Shown: positions 33,331 to 42,664, counted from the stretch's first letter. The stretch: 64,000 nucleotides of DNA from Candidatus Avelusimicrobium luingense (GCA_900315845.1 OOHK01000002.1:1-64000); one strand, 5' to 3'. Program-made: numbers and translations. The notes: a model not told the origin generated them from the letters alone.

Positions 33331-34995
33331 ATGAATACACATGAAAACCCCTTGGCTCAAGGTATTGTACGCGAAGGACTAATCAGACTTGAAAATTTGT
33401 CGTTCAATACAAAGTTCTGGGCCAAAGACGCTTCTTTGTGGAAGCAAGATAAACCAAGTCAAGATTTCATTGTCCAATTTTTAGGTTGGCAAAAAGTCTA
33501 TGAATTTACCTTGGAACATTTAGAAGAAATTACTACTTTTGCCCAAGACGTCAAAGAACATTTTAAATATTGTATTGTGATGGGAATGGGGGGTTCTTCG
33601 CTCGCGCCGGAAGTTTTCCGCACGGTATTTGGCAAACAAAATAACTGGCCCGAACTTATCGTGTTAGACACAACTAACCCCGATTGGATAGACGCCGTAC
33701 GTGCCCGCATTAACCCGGCAGAAACGCTTTTCATTTTTGCCAGCAAATCGGGCGGAACGGTGGAACCGTCTTCTCAATTTGCTTACTTTTTTGACGAAGT
33801 TAAAAAAGCCGGTATTGAACAACCGGGCGAAAATTTTGCCGCTATTACAGACCATGGTACCGGGTTGGAAAAATTGGCCAAGAGACATCATTTCCGCCAC
33901 ATCTTTTTGAACCCTGCCGATATCGGCGGCCGTTTCTCCGCTTTATCTTTCTTTGGGATTGTTCCGGCGGCATTGATGGGAGTGGATGTAAACAAATTAC
34001 TTTTGCTGGCTCAAGAAGAAGCCAAATCGTTTGGCCCGCAAACTCCGGTCAAAGAGAATGCGGCGCTTAAATTAGGGGCTTTTATGGGGGCGTGCAACGT
34101 CAACCACAGCCGCGACAAATTAACCTTGCTTACGCCCAAAGATTTGGCCACTTTTGGCTTGTGGGTGGAACAATTAGTCGCCGAATCTACCGGCAAAGAA
34201 GGAAAAGGGATTGTGCCGGTTGCCGGCGAACATATCCGCACTAATTTTGACTATCGCGAAGACCGTTTCTTTGTTCATTTATCCACCGGCAGCGAAGACG
34301 ATAAACACCTCCGCTCTTTTGCGGCCAAATTAGATGAACATGAAACCCCGCTTATGACGATTGACGTACCTACTCCGTATCATTTAGGTGCATTATTCTT
34401 ATTGTGGGAAATTGCCACAGCGGCGGCGGGAGCGATTTTAGCCATCAATCCTTTTGACCAACCCAATGTGCAAGAATCTAAAACCATGACCAAAGACGTG
34501 CTTGCCAAACTGGCCGACGGAGATATCCCGGCGGAGATTCAGGCTCCGATTTTGGTTTCCGAAGATATTGCGGACGAAGTCAAATTAGAGACGCTCGCGC
34601 AAGACGTATATTCTATTTTGGAAAGCAACGATTATGTAGCGTTACTACCGTATGTATATCCGTCTGCCGATGTGGCGCAAGCATTAGACGAATTACGCGA
34701 TAAAATTCGCCAACGCACCAAACGCGCCGTTTTGTTTGGGTACGGGCCGCGCTATTTGCACTCTACCGGGCAGTTGTATAAAGGGGATGGCAATAACGGA
34801 GTATTCATTATTTTCTCCGCCGATGCCGAACATGACATTCAAATCCCCGGGCAAAAGTACACGTTCGGGCAACTGTGCAATGCCCAAGCGCTGGGAGACT
34901 TCCAAGCGTTAGAGTCTAAAGGACGCCGCGTCATTAAAGTTCATTTGGCTCAACCGCTTGTTGAAAGCATCCGCAAAATCAGCAGTTTATTCTAA
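33331..34995 (+). CDS. pgi: glucose-6-phosphate isomerase
   Basis: Pgi interconverts glucose 6-phosphate and fructose 6-phosphate. The 554-residue protein shows MGMGGSSLAPEVFRTVFG, FASKSGGTVEPSSQFAYFF, DIGGRFSALSFFGIVPAAL and NPFDQPNVQESK. The N-terminus (NPLAQGIVREGLIRLENLSF) and length resemble the isomerase half of transaldolase/isomerase fusions rather than short E. coli-type Pgi. Two ATG codons are possible (33319, 33331); the second has better spacing from AGAGG. Confidence 0.92.
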   Translation: MNTHENPLAQGIVREGLIRLENLSFNTKFWAKDASLWKQDKPSQDFIVQFLGWQKVYEFTLEHLEEITTFAQDVKEHFKYCIVMGMGGSSLAPEVFRTVFGKQNNWPELIVLDTTNPDWIDAVRARINPAETLFIFASKSGGTVEPSSQFAYFFDEVKKAGIEQPGENFAAITDHGTGLEKLAKRHHFRHIFLNPADIGGRFSALSFFGIVPAALMGVDVNKLLLLAQEEAKSFGPQTPVKENAALKLGAFMGACNVNHSRDKLTLLTPKDLATFGLWVEQLVAESTGKEGKGIVPVAGEHIRTNFDYREDRFFVHLSTGSEDDKHLRSFAAKLDEHETPLMTIDVPTPYHLGALFLLWEIATAAAGAILAINPFDQPNVQESKTMTKDVLAKLADGDIPAEIQAPILVSEDIADEVKLETLAQDVYSILESNDYVALLPYVYPSADVAQALDELRDKIRQRTKRAVLFGYGPRYLHSTGQLYKGDGNNGVFIIFSADAEHDIQIPGQKYTFGQLCNAQALGDFQALESKGRRVIKVHLAQPLVESIRKISSLF

Positions 34996-35001
34996 TCTAA
35001 C

Positions 35002-35035
35002 AAGAAGGCGGGCTAAAAACCGCCTTCTTTTTTCT
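35002..35035 (+). terminator. terminator after pgi
   Basis: AAGAAGGCGG pairs with CCGCCTTCTT, followed by TTTTT. It lies directly before the miaB start, which has no RBS. Confidence 0.85.
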
Positions 35036-35046
35036 GATAAAAACGT

Positions 35047-36276
35047 ATGAAAAAAGTGTTTATTCAAACGTACGGTTGCCAAATGAACATTGCCGATTCC
35101 GAAGAAATGTTCGCTCATTTATCGGCACGCGGATATTTACGTACCGATAATTTGGAAGAGGCCGATGCCGTTTTGATTAACACCTGTACCGTACGTGACC
35201 ATGCCGAACATAAAGCCGTATCTTTTTTGGGCCGTCTTAATTCATGGAAAAAAGAACGTGCCGGCCGGCGTATTATTTTTGCCGGATGCGCCGCACAACG
35301 GTTAGGGAAAACCCTACAAAAAAAATATCCGTTTTTAGATATTTTATCCGGAGCCAAAGGCATTGAACATTTTTCGGATATGTTAGATGAAAGCGGACTT
35401 TTCGGCCCGCAAACCTCGCAAGGCGAAACGTTACCGCCCGGTTTAACAGGATATGTTACCATTATGCGCGGGTGCAATTTCGCCTGTACTTACTGCATTG
35501 TGCCCAGCGTACGCGGCCCGATTAAATGTTTACCGCATGAAGAAATTTTACAAAACGTCCGTAACAAAGTGGCCGCCGGCGCCAAAGAAATTATGCTCCT
35601 TGGTCAGACGGTCAATGCCTATCAAGACGGGGCTGTTTCCTTTGCCGATTTGCTCAACAAAACAAGTGAAATCCCCGGGGTGGTGCGCGTAGGTTTTACC
35701 AGTCCGCATCCTATTTATTTTACGCCGCAATTTTTAGCCGCCGTGAAGGATAACCCCAAAATCGCGCGCCATTTACACTTGCCCGCCCAAAGCGGTTCTA
35801 CCAAAGTATTACAAGAAATGAAACGCGGTTACACGCGCGAAATTTTACTGGAAAAAATTAAAGCACTGCAAGCAGCGGGATTTGTAATTTCTACCGATTT
35901 AATTGTCGGATTTCCGACGGAAACGGAAGAAGATTTCAAACAAACGCTTTCACTCGTAGACGAAGCGGGATTTATTACGGCTTATTGCTATAAATACTCC
36001 CCCCGCCAAGGCACCGTAGCCGCACAAATGAAATTACTTTCGCAAGAAATACTGGAACAACGGCTTGAAAATTTGTTAAATAAAGTAAGAGATTTGGCCC
36101 AGAACGCTTACCGGGCACAAGTAGGCACAACGCAAGAAGTGCTTTTTGAAACACCGGACAAGGGCCGCTCGTCGGGTAGTTTTTGGGTAAAAGCCGAAGG
36201 TGGCAAGTATCCCATAGGAAGTGTAGCCAAACTGACGGTGGAAAAAGCCGTCGGAACATTACTGATTGCGAGGTAA
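35047..36276 (+). CDS. miaB: tRNA-2-methylthio-N6-dimethylallyladenosine synthase
   Basis: MiaB adds the 2-methylthio group to i6A37 of tRNA. The 409-residue protein has the N-terminal cluster cysteines (TYGCQMN, NTCTVRD, FAGCAAQR), the radical-SAM motif CNFACTYCIVPSVRGP, HLPAQSGSTKVLQEMKRGYT and a C-terminal TRAM-like region (GRSSGSFWVKAEG). No RBS is visible before the ATG; a weak TGATAA hexamer stands six bases upstream. miaA, which makes its substrate, is 1.2 kb downstream. Confidence 0.93.
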   Translation: MKKVFIQTYGCQMNIADSEEMFAHLSARGYLRTDNLEEADAVLINTCTVRDHAEHKAVSFLGRLNSWKKERAGRRIIFAGCAAQRLGKTLQKKYPFLDILSGAKGIEHFSDMLDESGLFGPQTSQGETLPPGLTGYVTIMRGCNFACTYCIVPSVRGPIKCLPHEEILQNVRNKVAAGAKEIMLLGQTVNAYQDGAVSFADLLNKTSEIPGVVRVGFTSPHPIYFTPQFLAAVKDNPKIARHLHLPAQSGSTKVLQEMKRGYTREILLEKIKALQAAGFVISTDLIVGFPTETEEDFKQTLSLVDEAGFITAYCYKYSPRQGTVAAQMKLLSQEILEQRLENLLNKVRDLAQNAYRAQVGTTQEVLFETPDKGRSSGSFWVKAEGGKYPIGSVAKLTVEKAVGTLLIAR

Positions 36277-36281
36277 AAACT

Positions 36282-36746
36282 ATGACTAAAAAAAATGTAG
36301 GATCCGAAAGACGCCGTCACCCGCGTATGCCGGTGATTAGCAATTTAATTGAACCCGTCAATTTACACTATAAAACCCCGGACGGAAAAGAAGTGTCGCT
36401 CGTGGCCATTTTAGCCGACTTGTCCGCCTCCGGCATGCGTATGATTAGTTTTTTAGGCGCGCCGCTGGCCGATCATTTCTCTATCAGTTTACAACTGCCC
36501 GGCACCGAAAAAATGGAAGTGGAAGCACGACTTGCGTGGGTAAAAGAACGCGAAAACGTCTATACCATTGGTATTGAATTTTTGAAACTTGCCGCCAAAC
36601 ACGCTAAAGTCATCAGCGAAATGGCCGACGATTTTAACGATTGCGATACACGCATCTTGTTAAAACTGCCCGAACCGTGCGTTAAGACGTGCAAGTGCAA
36701 CAAAATCTGCAACAAAATTCAAAAAGACGAAAGTTTATTTGAATAG
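36282..36746 (+). CDS. PilZ-domain protein with Cys-rich C-terminus
   Basis: The 154-residue protein carries the c-di-GMP-binding motifs of PilZ: RRRHPR near residue 10 and LADLSASGM near residue 45, then a beta-barrel (EVEARLAWVKERENVYTIGIEF). The last 30 residues hold a cluster of cysteines (CVKTCKCNKICNK) not usual for PilZ and possibly metal-binding. GAGGT precedes the ATG and the gene follows miaB by five bases. In a genome rich in pilins it may link c-di-GMP to pilus function, which is inference. Confidence 0.85.
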   Translation: MTKKNVGSERRRHPRMPVISNLIEPVNLHYKTPDGKEVSLVAILADLSASGMRMISFLGAPLADHFSISLQLPGTEKMEVEARLAWVKERENVYTIGIEFLKLAAKHAKVISEMADDFNDCDTRILLKLPEPCVKTCKCNKICNKIQKDESLFE

Positions 36747-36772
36747 TTGTACTTGATTTACCTTCGCAAAAA

Positions 36773-36798
36773 AAGCCCCCGGTATTAAAACCGGGGGT
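36773..36798. terminator. terminator between converging PilZ and prepilin genes
   Basis: AGCCCCCGGT pairs with ACCGGGGGTT; on the minus strand it is followed by TTTTTTTG, on the plus strand by TAGTTGTT. Confidence 0.85.
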
Positions 36799-36804
36799 TA
36801 GTTG

Positions 36805-37368
36805 TTAAAACGGAATGGTAAACATCGGGGAATTAGCGGCAATTTGTGTTCCGTGCAAAATCTTTTGGCAGTAATCGCCTCTGCTTTTTGTAAATACGAC
36901 ACCACTATCAAAGCGCTCATAACATACAATTTGCTCCAACGGATAAATTCCGTGAGCATTATCCCCCAGAAAAAACCACATGAACGAGGCACCTTTATAG
37001 GGTCCTGTCAGGCGCGTTACATAAATAGCGTGTTGGACAGGCAGATTATACAATTGTACAGACCAATCATTATTAGATACCACATCCGTCCCGGCAGCAT
37101 CGGTCATTCCTTTGGTTGTTCCTGTCCAGGGGATTTCCACATCCAATTCATCAAATTTAGTAGCATACGTCCCATTTGCCATATAATAAGTTTCCGCAGA
37201 TTGCGCGATTGCTTTCAGTAACGTTAACGCTTGTGTAGCCCGTGATTTTTCCACCGCTTTTTGATATTGCGGCAACGCCACACTTGCTAAAATACCGATA
37301 ATCAAAACAACCACTAATAATTCTATGAGCGTAAAACCGCCCAGTCTGTTTAGTTTTGTATTTTGCAT
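36805..37368 (-). CDS. type IV prepilin-like protein, 187 aa
   Basis: Leader [11 protein letters not shown] precedes [20 protein letters not shown] and [20 protein letters not shown] (Glu+5), a close match to major PilE/PilA N-termini. The C-terminus has ICYERFD-like [15 protein letters not shown] and DYCQKIL, so a C-terminal cysteine pair is retained. The ATG at 37368 has AAGGA eight bases upstream; the longer open frame upstream is not supported. It is monocistronic and lies far from the other pilin genes of this window. Confidence 0.9.
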   Translation of the reverse strand: MQNTKLNRLGGFTLIELLVVVLIIGILASVALPQYQKAVEKSRATQALTLLKAIAQSAETYYMANGTYATKFDELDVEIPWTGTTKGMTDAAGTDVVSNNDWSVQLYNLPVQHAIYVTRLTGPYKGASFMWFFLGDNAHGIYPLEQIVCYERFDSGVVFTKSRGDYCQKILHGTQIAANSPMFTIPF

Positions 37369-37464
37369 AAAATTTCCTTTTTTACAGTACATTTCTTTAA
37401 TAAAATATAGCAAAAAAATGATATCAAGTAAAATTTGCACGCGCCGAAATCTCTGCCAAAAAAG

Positions 37465-37470
37465 TACAAT
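37465..37470 (+). promoter_or_regulatory. -10 box TACAAT six bases before the miaA ATG (leaderless)
   Basis: TACAAT, then ATATCT, then ATG. No TG extension and no clear -35 element were seen. Confidence 0.6.
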
Positions 37471-37476
37471 ATATCT

Positions 37477-38421
37477 ATGAAACCCATTATTTTGTGCGGT
37501 CCGACGGCCAGCGGAAAAACCGAACTTGCCCTTGCTCTTGCCAAGCAACTGGGCGGCGAAATTATTTCGGCTGATTCGCGCCAAGTGTATAAGCGGCTGA
37601 CTATCGGCACCGCCAAACCGCAAGGCACGTGGCAAAACGGCGTCTATCGGGTGGATGGTATCGCCTATCATTTGGTTGATTTTTTAGATGTAACCGATAC
37701 ATTTAACGCAGGATCATTCTGTACAAAAGCAAAAAAAATTGCCACCGGCGCCCCCCACACTCCGCTTATTTTTGCGGGCGGGACGGGTATGTATTTACAT
37801 GCATATTTTGTAGGCATGGACGACTTGCCCGCTTCTACGCCAACGTCGCGCGCCGCGGTAGAAACTATCCTCGCCGAAAAAGGCAAAGAAGGGTTGCATG
37901 CCCGTTTGCAAGAAATAGACCCTGTTAGTGCGGCGAACATTCCGGTAGGAAACGTCCAACGTACCATGCGCGCGGTAGAATTATTTTTACTTACAGGCAA
38001 ACCCGCCAGCACCTTAAAAAGCGGAAAATTTTTCCAACTTCCCGAGCAAGAAAAAGGTCTTTTTGTCTATTTAGATTGGCAAAAAGATGCCTTACAACAA
38101 CGTATAGAAAAGCGCACCGCACAAATTTTTGATGGTATGGTACAAGAGACACGGGAATTACTTGCGGCCAATTACGCGCCGGACATCCCCGCGTTAAAAA
38201 GTTTAGGATATCCGCAAGCCGTTGCATTTGTGCAAGGCGAACTTTCCCGCCAAGAAGCCCTTACGCAAATTATCACACTCACGCGCCAATACGCCAAACG
38301 CCAACGAACGTGGTTTAACCGCTATACGCAGGCGTTGCACTTGCCGCTTGAACGTCCGGAAGATTTTGATGTATCCCAACTAACCACCCGTATTATTAAC
38401 ACATACAAAAACCCGGCTTGA
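37477..38421 (+). CDS. miaA: tRNA dimethylallyltransferase
   Basis: MiaA transfers the dimethylallyl group to A37 of tRNA. The 314-residue protein has the P-loop [51 protein letters not shown] and the late [12 protein letters not shown]. The ATG lies six bases after TACAAT with no RBS, so translation is probably leaderless. It is a single-gene unit. Confidence 0.95.
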   Translation: MKPIILCGPTASGKTELALALAKQLGGEIISADSRQVYKRLTIGTAKPQGTWQNGVYRVDGIAYHLVDFLDVTDTFNAGSFCTKAKKIATGAPHTPLIFAGGTGMYLHAYFVGMDDLPASTPTSRAAVETILAEKGKEGLHARLQEIDPVSAANIPVGNVQRTMRAVELFLLTGKPASTLKSGKFFQLPEQEKGLFVYLDWQKDALQQRIEKRTAQIFDGMVQETRELLAANYAPDIPALKSLGYPQAVAFVQGELSRQEALTQIITLTRQYAKRQRTWFNRYTQALHLPLERPEDFDVSQLTTRIINTYKNPA

Positions 38422-38441
38422 GCCAAACTCAAACCGGGTTT
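38407..38441. terminator. terminator shared by miaA and the protease gene
   Basis: AAAACCCGGCTTGAG pairs imperfectly with CTCAAACCGGGTTTTT; the stem includes the miaA stop codon. Confidence 0.75.
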
Positions 38442-38457
38442 TTAATAACTATCAATA

Positions 38458-39453
38458 TTATATAGCAAACGAACTTTGATTAACGCTTTTGATAATTGTT
38501 TTGAAATCTTTATCGGTTGGCTCAATAAAACCGTTTTCCGCACCGATCACCCGCAAATTCGGCACCCAACTACGGATAAAATTTAAGGTAGAACCGTTAA
38601 ACCCGGTAAATAAAAAGTAGTCGCGGGCATTTTGCAACGTAACTAACGTTTGTCCGTCGTCGTTTTTAAAAGAAACACTTCCGTCAGGCGTATATAACAG
38701 AGACGACACCACCCCCGCCAAATCGCCCGACGGTGTAAATATTCCTCCGCCGCTATTACCGGGGCGCACTCCAAAATCAGGCGAAACGAAATGTTGAAGT
38801 TCTTTCACAAAAAACACATCCCCCGCCGATGACAAATAGGATAACGTTCCATCGGTCATTTTCGGCACTATAACTTGCGGCAGAAAACGGGCGCTTGGCA
38901 AATTAGCCGCCCCGATTAGCCGCGCGCCCATCGCATTTAATTGGGCTTTTGTCTCCGGACTTTCGGACAATTTCTTTTCAAATTCTGCACGGGACATAGC
39001 CAACCATTGTTGTGTTTCGCTATCCCAAAAATCATAAAAATATTCTGCACCGCTTAATTTAATTAACGCCACATCCGTACTGCTAATGCGGTTTTGCCCC
39101 GGGAAAAACCCGGAATAAATAAATACCGTTTTAGCGGTTGTAGTATGATTTATCCGCGCCATTTGACGCATTTCACCTTCGGCAAGCGTAATTTGTACGG
39201 TACAAGGCAACCCATCCCTGCAGGAATTATACACACAGTGTGCCGCCGTCAAGAACCACTCGCGTGACAAACGAACGGCTTGGCAATTATATACGGCTAC
39301 CCGGGAATTGTTCGCTTTATCGGTACGCCACGTGGAAATTTCCTTTTGAATTAAAAATGCATCTTCGTTCACTTTGGGCGCGGCAAAATCTTCTTGCGCC
39401 ACAAGCGGCAAGAAGGCAAATGTGCTTAATACGCAAAAAATCAGTTTCTTCAT
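38458..39453 (-). CDS. secreted trypsin-like (S1) serine protease
   Basis: The signal peptide (MKKLIFCVLSTFAFLPLVAQ) precedes a 331-residue S1-fold protein with all three catalytic residues: His in WFLTAAHCVY, Asp in STDVALIKLSG and Ser in RPGNSGGGIFTPSG. Two cysteines flank the His motif. No PDZ domain follows, so it is not a DegP type. The ATG lies six bases after a TACACT box, giving a probably leaderless mRNA. It may act in the periplasm or outside the cell; the substrate is unknown. Confidence 0.88.
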   Translation of the reverse strand: MKKLIFCVLSTFAFLPLVAQEDFAAPKVNEDAFLIQKEISTWRTDKANNSRVAVYNCQAVRLSREWFLTAAHCVYNSCRDGLPCTVQITLAEGEMRQMARINHTTTAKTVFIYSGFFPGQNRISSTDVALIKLSGAEYFYDFWDSETQQWLAMSRAEFEKKLSESPETKAQLNAMGARLIGAANLPSARFLPQVIVPKMTDGTLSYLSSAGDVFFVKELQHFVSPDFGVRPGNSGGGIFTPSGDLAGVVSSLLYTPDGSVSFKNDDGQTLVTLQNARDYFLFTGFNGSTLNFIRSWVPNLRVIGAENGFIEPTDKDFKTIIKSVNQSSFAI

Positions 39454-39459
39454 ACTTTA

Positions 39460-39465
39460 AGTGTA
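39460..39465 (-). promoter_or_regulatory. -10 box TACACT six bases before the ATG at 39453 (leaderless)
   Basis: On the minus strand TATATACACT is followed by TAAAGT and ATG. Confidence 0.55.
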
Positions 39466-39519
39466 TATAAAAAAGACAAAAAAAACCACTTTTTTCATAA
39501 AAAATACGCCCCAAATATA

Positions 39520-39525
39520 ATATAA
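39520..39525 (+). promoter_or_regulatory. -10 box TATAAT just upstream of plsY
   Basis: Two overlapping TATAAT hexamers (39515-39520 and 39520-39525) lie eight or more bases before the ATG at 39534. The leader would be absent or only a few bases long. Confidence 0.5.
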
Positions 39526-39533
39526 TGATATAT

Positions 39534-40148
39534 ATGATGATTACAATAACCCTGCTCATTTTATTTAGTTATCTTTTAGGTTCTATTCCCACCGGATATC
39601 TCATCTCCAAACGGGTGATGCATATTGATATCCGCCAACACGGCTCGGGCAATCCGGGCGCGGCCAACGTGTACCGTATCGTCGGTAAATGGGCCGGCAT
39701 TTCTACTTTTTTGATTGATGCGCTAAAAGGGTTCATCCCGGTGTGTATGGCCCGCCACTTCTGCCCGGACTATTACTGGGTGGCTATTGCGTGCGGTGTA
39801 ATTGCTATTTTGGGCCATATGTGGACGATTTATCTCAAATTCCGCGGGGGCAAAGGCGTTGCAACGTCTGCCGGTGTATTTGCCGCATTACTGCCTTGGC
39901 CCACGGCCATTGCATTTGCTTCCTTTGTAGTGTGCGTAGCGTTATGGGGCCGTATTTCTATCGGTTCTATTTGTGCGTGTATCGTGCTTCCGCTATGCAG
40001 TTTCTTTATTGGAAATCATCCTATGTCTGTCAATTTGATGGTAACGGCTATCGGGGCGCTTGTAATTTATAAACACGTACCGAACATTAAACGCTTGCTG
40101 GCGCAAAAAGAACTCAAATTTGAAGACGGCGCCAAAAAGAGAAAATAA
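39534..40148 (+). CDS. plsY: acyl-phosphate:glycerol-3-phosphate acyltransferase
   Basis: PlsY acylates glycerol 3-phosphate from acyl phosphate, the first step of phospholipid synthesis. The 204-residue membrane protein has LLGSIPTGYLISK, GSGNPGAANVYRIVGKWAG, HMWTIYLKFRGGKGVATSAG and a late YKHVPNIKRLL, the conserved PlsY loops. The start is uncertain among ATGs at 39525, 39534 and 39537; MITITLLILFSYLLGS best fits the family. It precedes gpsA by three bases, so the two supply and use glycerol 3-phosphate in one operon. Confidence 0.95.
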   Translation: MMITITLLILFSYLLGSIPTGYLISKRVMHIDIRQHGSGNPGAANVYRIVGKWAGISTFLIDALKGFIPVCMARHFCPDYYWVAIACGVIAILGHMWTIYLKFRGGKGVATSAGVFAALLPWPTAIAFASFVVCVALWGRISIGSICACIVLPLCSFFIGNHPMSVNLMVTAIGALVIYKHVPNIKRLLAQKELKFEDGAKKRK

Positions 40149-40151
40149 TTT

Positions 40152-41156
40152 ATGAACATCCGTAATATTACCGTCTTTGGGGCGGGTATTTGGGGCAGTG
40201 TAATTGCCCAACATTTGGCGAAAAAAGGCTTTTCCGTTACGTTATGGGAATATAACGAAACGCTACTTAATGCCCTGAAAACCATGGGCCGCCACCCTAA
40301 TATTCCTAATTTCAAGATTCACGATAATATCCGCCTAACGGGCAACGTTGCCGAAGCGATGGAAAATACCGATTTAATTGTATTTGTCATTTCATCTAAA
40401 GCCATTCGCTTATTTTGCCGCGAGCAGTTAAAACCGCTCTTAAACGGTCGTGTGGTACCGGTAGTCAGCGCGTCCAAAGGCATTGAAGACAAATCATTCA
40501 AAACCATTTGTGAAATTGTAGAAGAAGAACTTCCGCAACTTAAAGATAAAGTGCTCGCTTTCTCCGGGCCGAGTTTTGCTTTGGAAGTAGCGCAAAATGT
40601 CCCTACCAAAATTATGCTTGCGGGGGCCGATGATAAATTAGTCGCACAAATAGGCGAAGTATTTAACGGCGGGCCGATTATTGTAGTACCGGCCAAAGAC
40701 CGCCGCGGCGTAGAATATGGCGGCGGCATTAAAAACGTGATGGCTATCGGCTGCGGGGTAATTGACGGTATCGGCGACGGTGCTAATACCAAAGCCGCGC
40801 TTATTACGCAAGCCTTGCACGAGATGAACGATATTTTAGTCAGCCAAGGCGGACAGGCGGGAACCGTTTACAGTTTAGCCGGGTTTGGCGATGCCATTTT
40901 GACAGGCATGTCTGCCATTTCGCGCAACCGCCGCTTAGGTGAAAAATTAGGTATCGGGCTGACGTTAGAAGAAGCACAAAAAGAAGTCGGCACTATTGCG
41001 GAAGGTGTCAACTCCGTACAAAGCGTGTACGATATTGCCCGCAAAAACAATTTACATACCCCGATCATTGACGCTATTTGGCAGATTGTTTGCCAAGGCA
41101 AAAAACCGTGTGTGTTGTTGCACGCGATGGGTTTTACCAACCGGGGAAATAAATAG
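40152..41156 (+). CDS. gpsA: glycerol-3-phosphate dehydrogenase [NAD(P)+]
   Basis: GpsA reduces dihydroxyacetone phosphate to glycerol 3-phosphate for PlsY. The 334-residue protein has the Rossmann motif VFGAGIWGSVIAQHLAKKG, SASKGIEDKSF, FSGPSFALEVAQNVPT, YGGGIKNVMAIGCGVIDG and AGFGDAILTGMSAISRNRRLG. Translation is probably coupled to plsY. Confidence 0.96.
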   Translation: MNIRNITVFGAGIWGSVIAQHLAKKGFSVTLWEYNETLLNALKTMGRHPNIPNFKIHDNIRLTGNVAEAMENTDLIVFVISSKAIRLFCREQLKPLLNGRVVPVVSASKGIEDKSFKTICEIVEEELPQLKDKVLAFSGPSFALEVAQNVPTKIMLAGADDKLVAQIGEVFNGGPIIVVPAKDRRGVEYGGGIKNVMAIGCGVIDGIGDGANTKAALITQALHEMNDILVSQGGQAGTVYSLAGFGDAILTGMSAISRNRRLGEKLGIGLTLEEAQKEVGTIAEGVNSVQSVYDIARKNNLHTPIIDAIWQIVCQGKKPCVLLHAMGFTNRGNK

Positions 41157-41162
41157 ATATAA

Positions 41163-41193
41163 GCCTGCGCCCAACCGACGCAGGCAGTTTTAT
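41163..41193 (+). terminator. possible terminator after gpsA
   Basis: GCCTGCG pairs with CGCAGGC around a nine-base loop, followed by AGTTTTATC. The T-tract is weak. Confidence 0.5.
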
Positions 41194-41213
41194 CGGTAAA
41201 TAAGGAAATTAAA

Positions 41214-41477
41214 ATGAATAAAGATGATGTGATCCGGCACTTAACCCGGAAAGTAATTGACAAAAAACTCGCCAAAACGGCAGTGGATAGTGTATTTGAT
41301 ATTATTAAACACGGCTTAAAACGAGACGGGAAAGTAGTGATTAGTAATTTCGGCTCGTTCCAACTTAAAACGGCCCGCCCCGTTACACGCCACAACCCCA
41401 AAACACGCGAAAAAGTACAAGTTCCCGCTAAGCAAAAAGTACGCTTTAAGCCGTCTGAAAATATCTTAAAGAAATAA
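41214..41477 (+). CDS. HU/IHF-family DNA-binding protein
   Basis: The 87-residue protein starts MNKDDVIRHLTRKV and has KRDGKVVISNFGSFQLKTARP and VTRHNPKTREKVQVPAKQKVRFKPSE, the HU/IHF beta-arm signature with the intercalating Pro in RHNPKT. It bends and compacts DNA. AAGGA precedes the ATG, and a terminator follows at once. Confidence 0.95.
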   Translation: MNKDDVIRHLTRKVIDKKLAKTAVDSVFDIIKHGLKRDGKVVISNFGSFQLKTARPVTRHNPKTREKVQVPAKQKVRFKPSENILKK

Positions 41478-41478
41478 T

Positions 41479-41509
41479 AAAACCCCCGGCAATTAAACCG
41501 GGGGTTTTA
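41479..41509. terminator. terminator shared by the HU gene and the converging operon
   Basis: AAAACCCCCGG pairs with CCGGGGGTTTT around CAATTAAA, with T-tails on both strands. Confidence 0.85.
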
Positions 41510-41525
41510 TAAAAGAAAATAACGT

Positions 41526-42260
41526 CTACAAGACTTGTTTTAATTCCAAAGGTAAGTCTTTTTTATCCACGATTACAACGCTATGGGTATTGATTTTTTT
41601 ATCCAGCCCAAACACACTTACCCGGTACGAAACAACACGTTTTCCATCCACCTCTTGCACGGTAGTTACATCAAATACTTTATCCGGCAAGTTGCTTTCT
41701 GATTCCAAAACGAGCAACTGTTCTTTGGCAAAATTGACTTCGGGATAATTCCCGCGGGCACGCCGCTTAAATTGGCGATAATCGTCTAACGATTTAATCA
41801 ATGTCGCTTTGACAGGGGCTTCTATCATAGAAATTTTGGTATCCGCAGAAGTGGTTTGTTGGGCCGGTTTTGTAGGCACTTGCAACGTTACTTGCGCCGA
41901 TTCATCCAAGGTAACAACCGAATGTGGCTCGTCATCATTTTTATCATTAGCCGCTTGCGTTTCGTCACCATGTTTAGGCAACACTTCTTCCACGTCCTGA
42001 ATATCTATTTTAGACAATTGGGACGGTACTGTTACGCGCTGTACTTCCGCCGCGGGAGCATCCGCATCCGTCATGTCCGGGGCGATGGATGCATCTTTCA
42101 TATCTGACACCCACACCGAGGCTCGCGTTTCCCCCACTTCAGACAGTAACGCATCATCTTGCCGCGTTTGATGCGAGTGCCATACTTGCATAGCCGCCGC
42201 GCCTGCTACAAAGCAAATCGCGCCGACCATCACTTGCATTCCAATCTTTGATAGGTTCAT
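41526..42260 (-). CDS. membrane-anchored protein with PrcB-like C-terminal region, tentative
   Basis: The 244-residue protein has a single N-terminal membrane helix (IGMQVMVGAICFVAGAAAM), a long acidic low-complexity linker (about residues 35-150) and a C-terminal domain of about 90 residues (SLDDYRQFKRRARGNYPEVN, FAKEQLLVLESESNLPDKVF, VVIVDKKDLPLELKQVL). The pattern 'F...qlLVl.s' recalls PrcB_C-type domains, but this is a visual impression only. It is the last gene of the ileS operon, with an ATGA overlap with queF. Confidence 0.6.
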   Translation of the reverse strand: MNLSKIGMQVMVGAICFVAGAAAMQVWHSHQTRQDDALLSEVGETRASVWVSDMKDASIAPDMTDADAPAAEVQRVTVPSQLSKIDIQDVEEVLPKHGDETQAANDKNDDEPHSVVTLDESAQVTLQVPTKPAQQTTSADTKISMIEAPVKATLIKSLDDYRQFKRRARGNYPEVNFAKEQLLVLESESNLPDKVFDVTTVQEVDGKRVVSYRVSVFGLDKKINTHSVVIVDKKDLPLELKQVL

Positions 42261-42664
42261 TTTGTTTTCTCGTATTTAGCCGTAATGACCGAACGCAACC
42301 CGCCGCGCGGCGTAAACACTCCGGTTACGGTAGCGCATTTAGGTTTGCAGGCTTTTACGACATCATCTAAAATTTTGTTGGCGATATTTTCCATAAAAAT
42401 ACCCATATCGCGGTACTCTAATAAATAGTATTTAAGCGATTTGAGTTCCAAACACAATTCGTCCGGAATATATTCTATGGTAATCGTGCCAAAATCCGGT
42501 AGGCCCGTTTTCGGGCAAACGGACGTAAATTCCGGAAGTTCAATTTTAATATCATAGTCCCGTTTATATTGGTTGGGCCAGCATTGAATTTCCGGCAAAA
42601 CCGCATCGGCATTTTTGCGGGCGTGGTCTGAAGTATAACCGAAGTCAATATCTTTATTTGTCAT
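42257..42664 (-). CDS. queF: 7-cyano-7-deazaguanine (preQ0) reductase
   Basis: QueF reduces preQ0 to preQ1, with NADPH, in queuosine synthesis. The 135-residue type I enzyme has the nucleophile Cys and Asp in SVCPKTGLPDFGTITIEYIP, and ELKSLKYYLLEYRDMGIFME. The ATG at 42664 overlaps the ATPase stop (ATGA). A longer open frame upstream lies in the ATPase gene. It is unlinked to queD/queE at 16711-17623 but belongs to the same pathway. Confidence 0.94.
   Translation of the reverse strand: MTNKDIDFGYTSDHARKNADAVLPEIQCWPNQYKRDYDIKIELPEFTSVCPKTGLPDFGTITIEYIPDELCLELKSLKYYLLEYRDMGIFMENIANKILDDVVKACKPKCATVTGVFTPRGGLRSVITAKYEKTK

Noticed and set aside
37369-37671. Longer version of the prepilin at 36805 with about 100 extra N-terminal residues
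   Set aside because: The added part overlaps the divergent miaA gene and would bury the prepilin leader peptide; the ATG at 37368 has an RBS.
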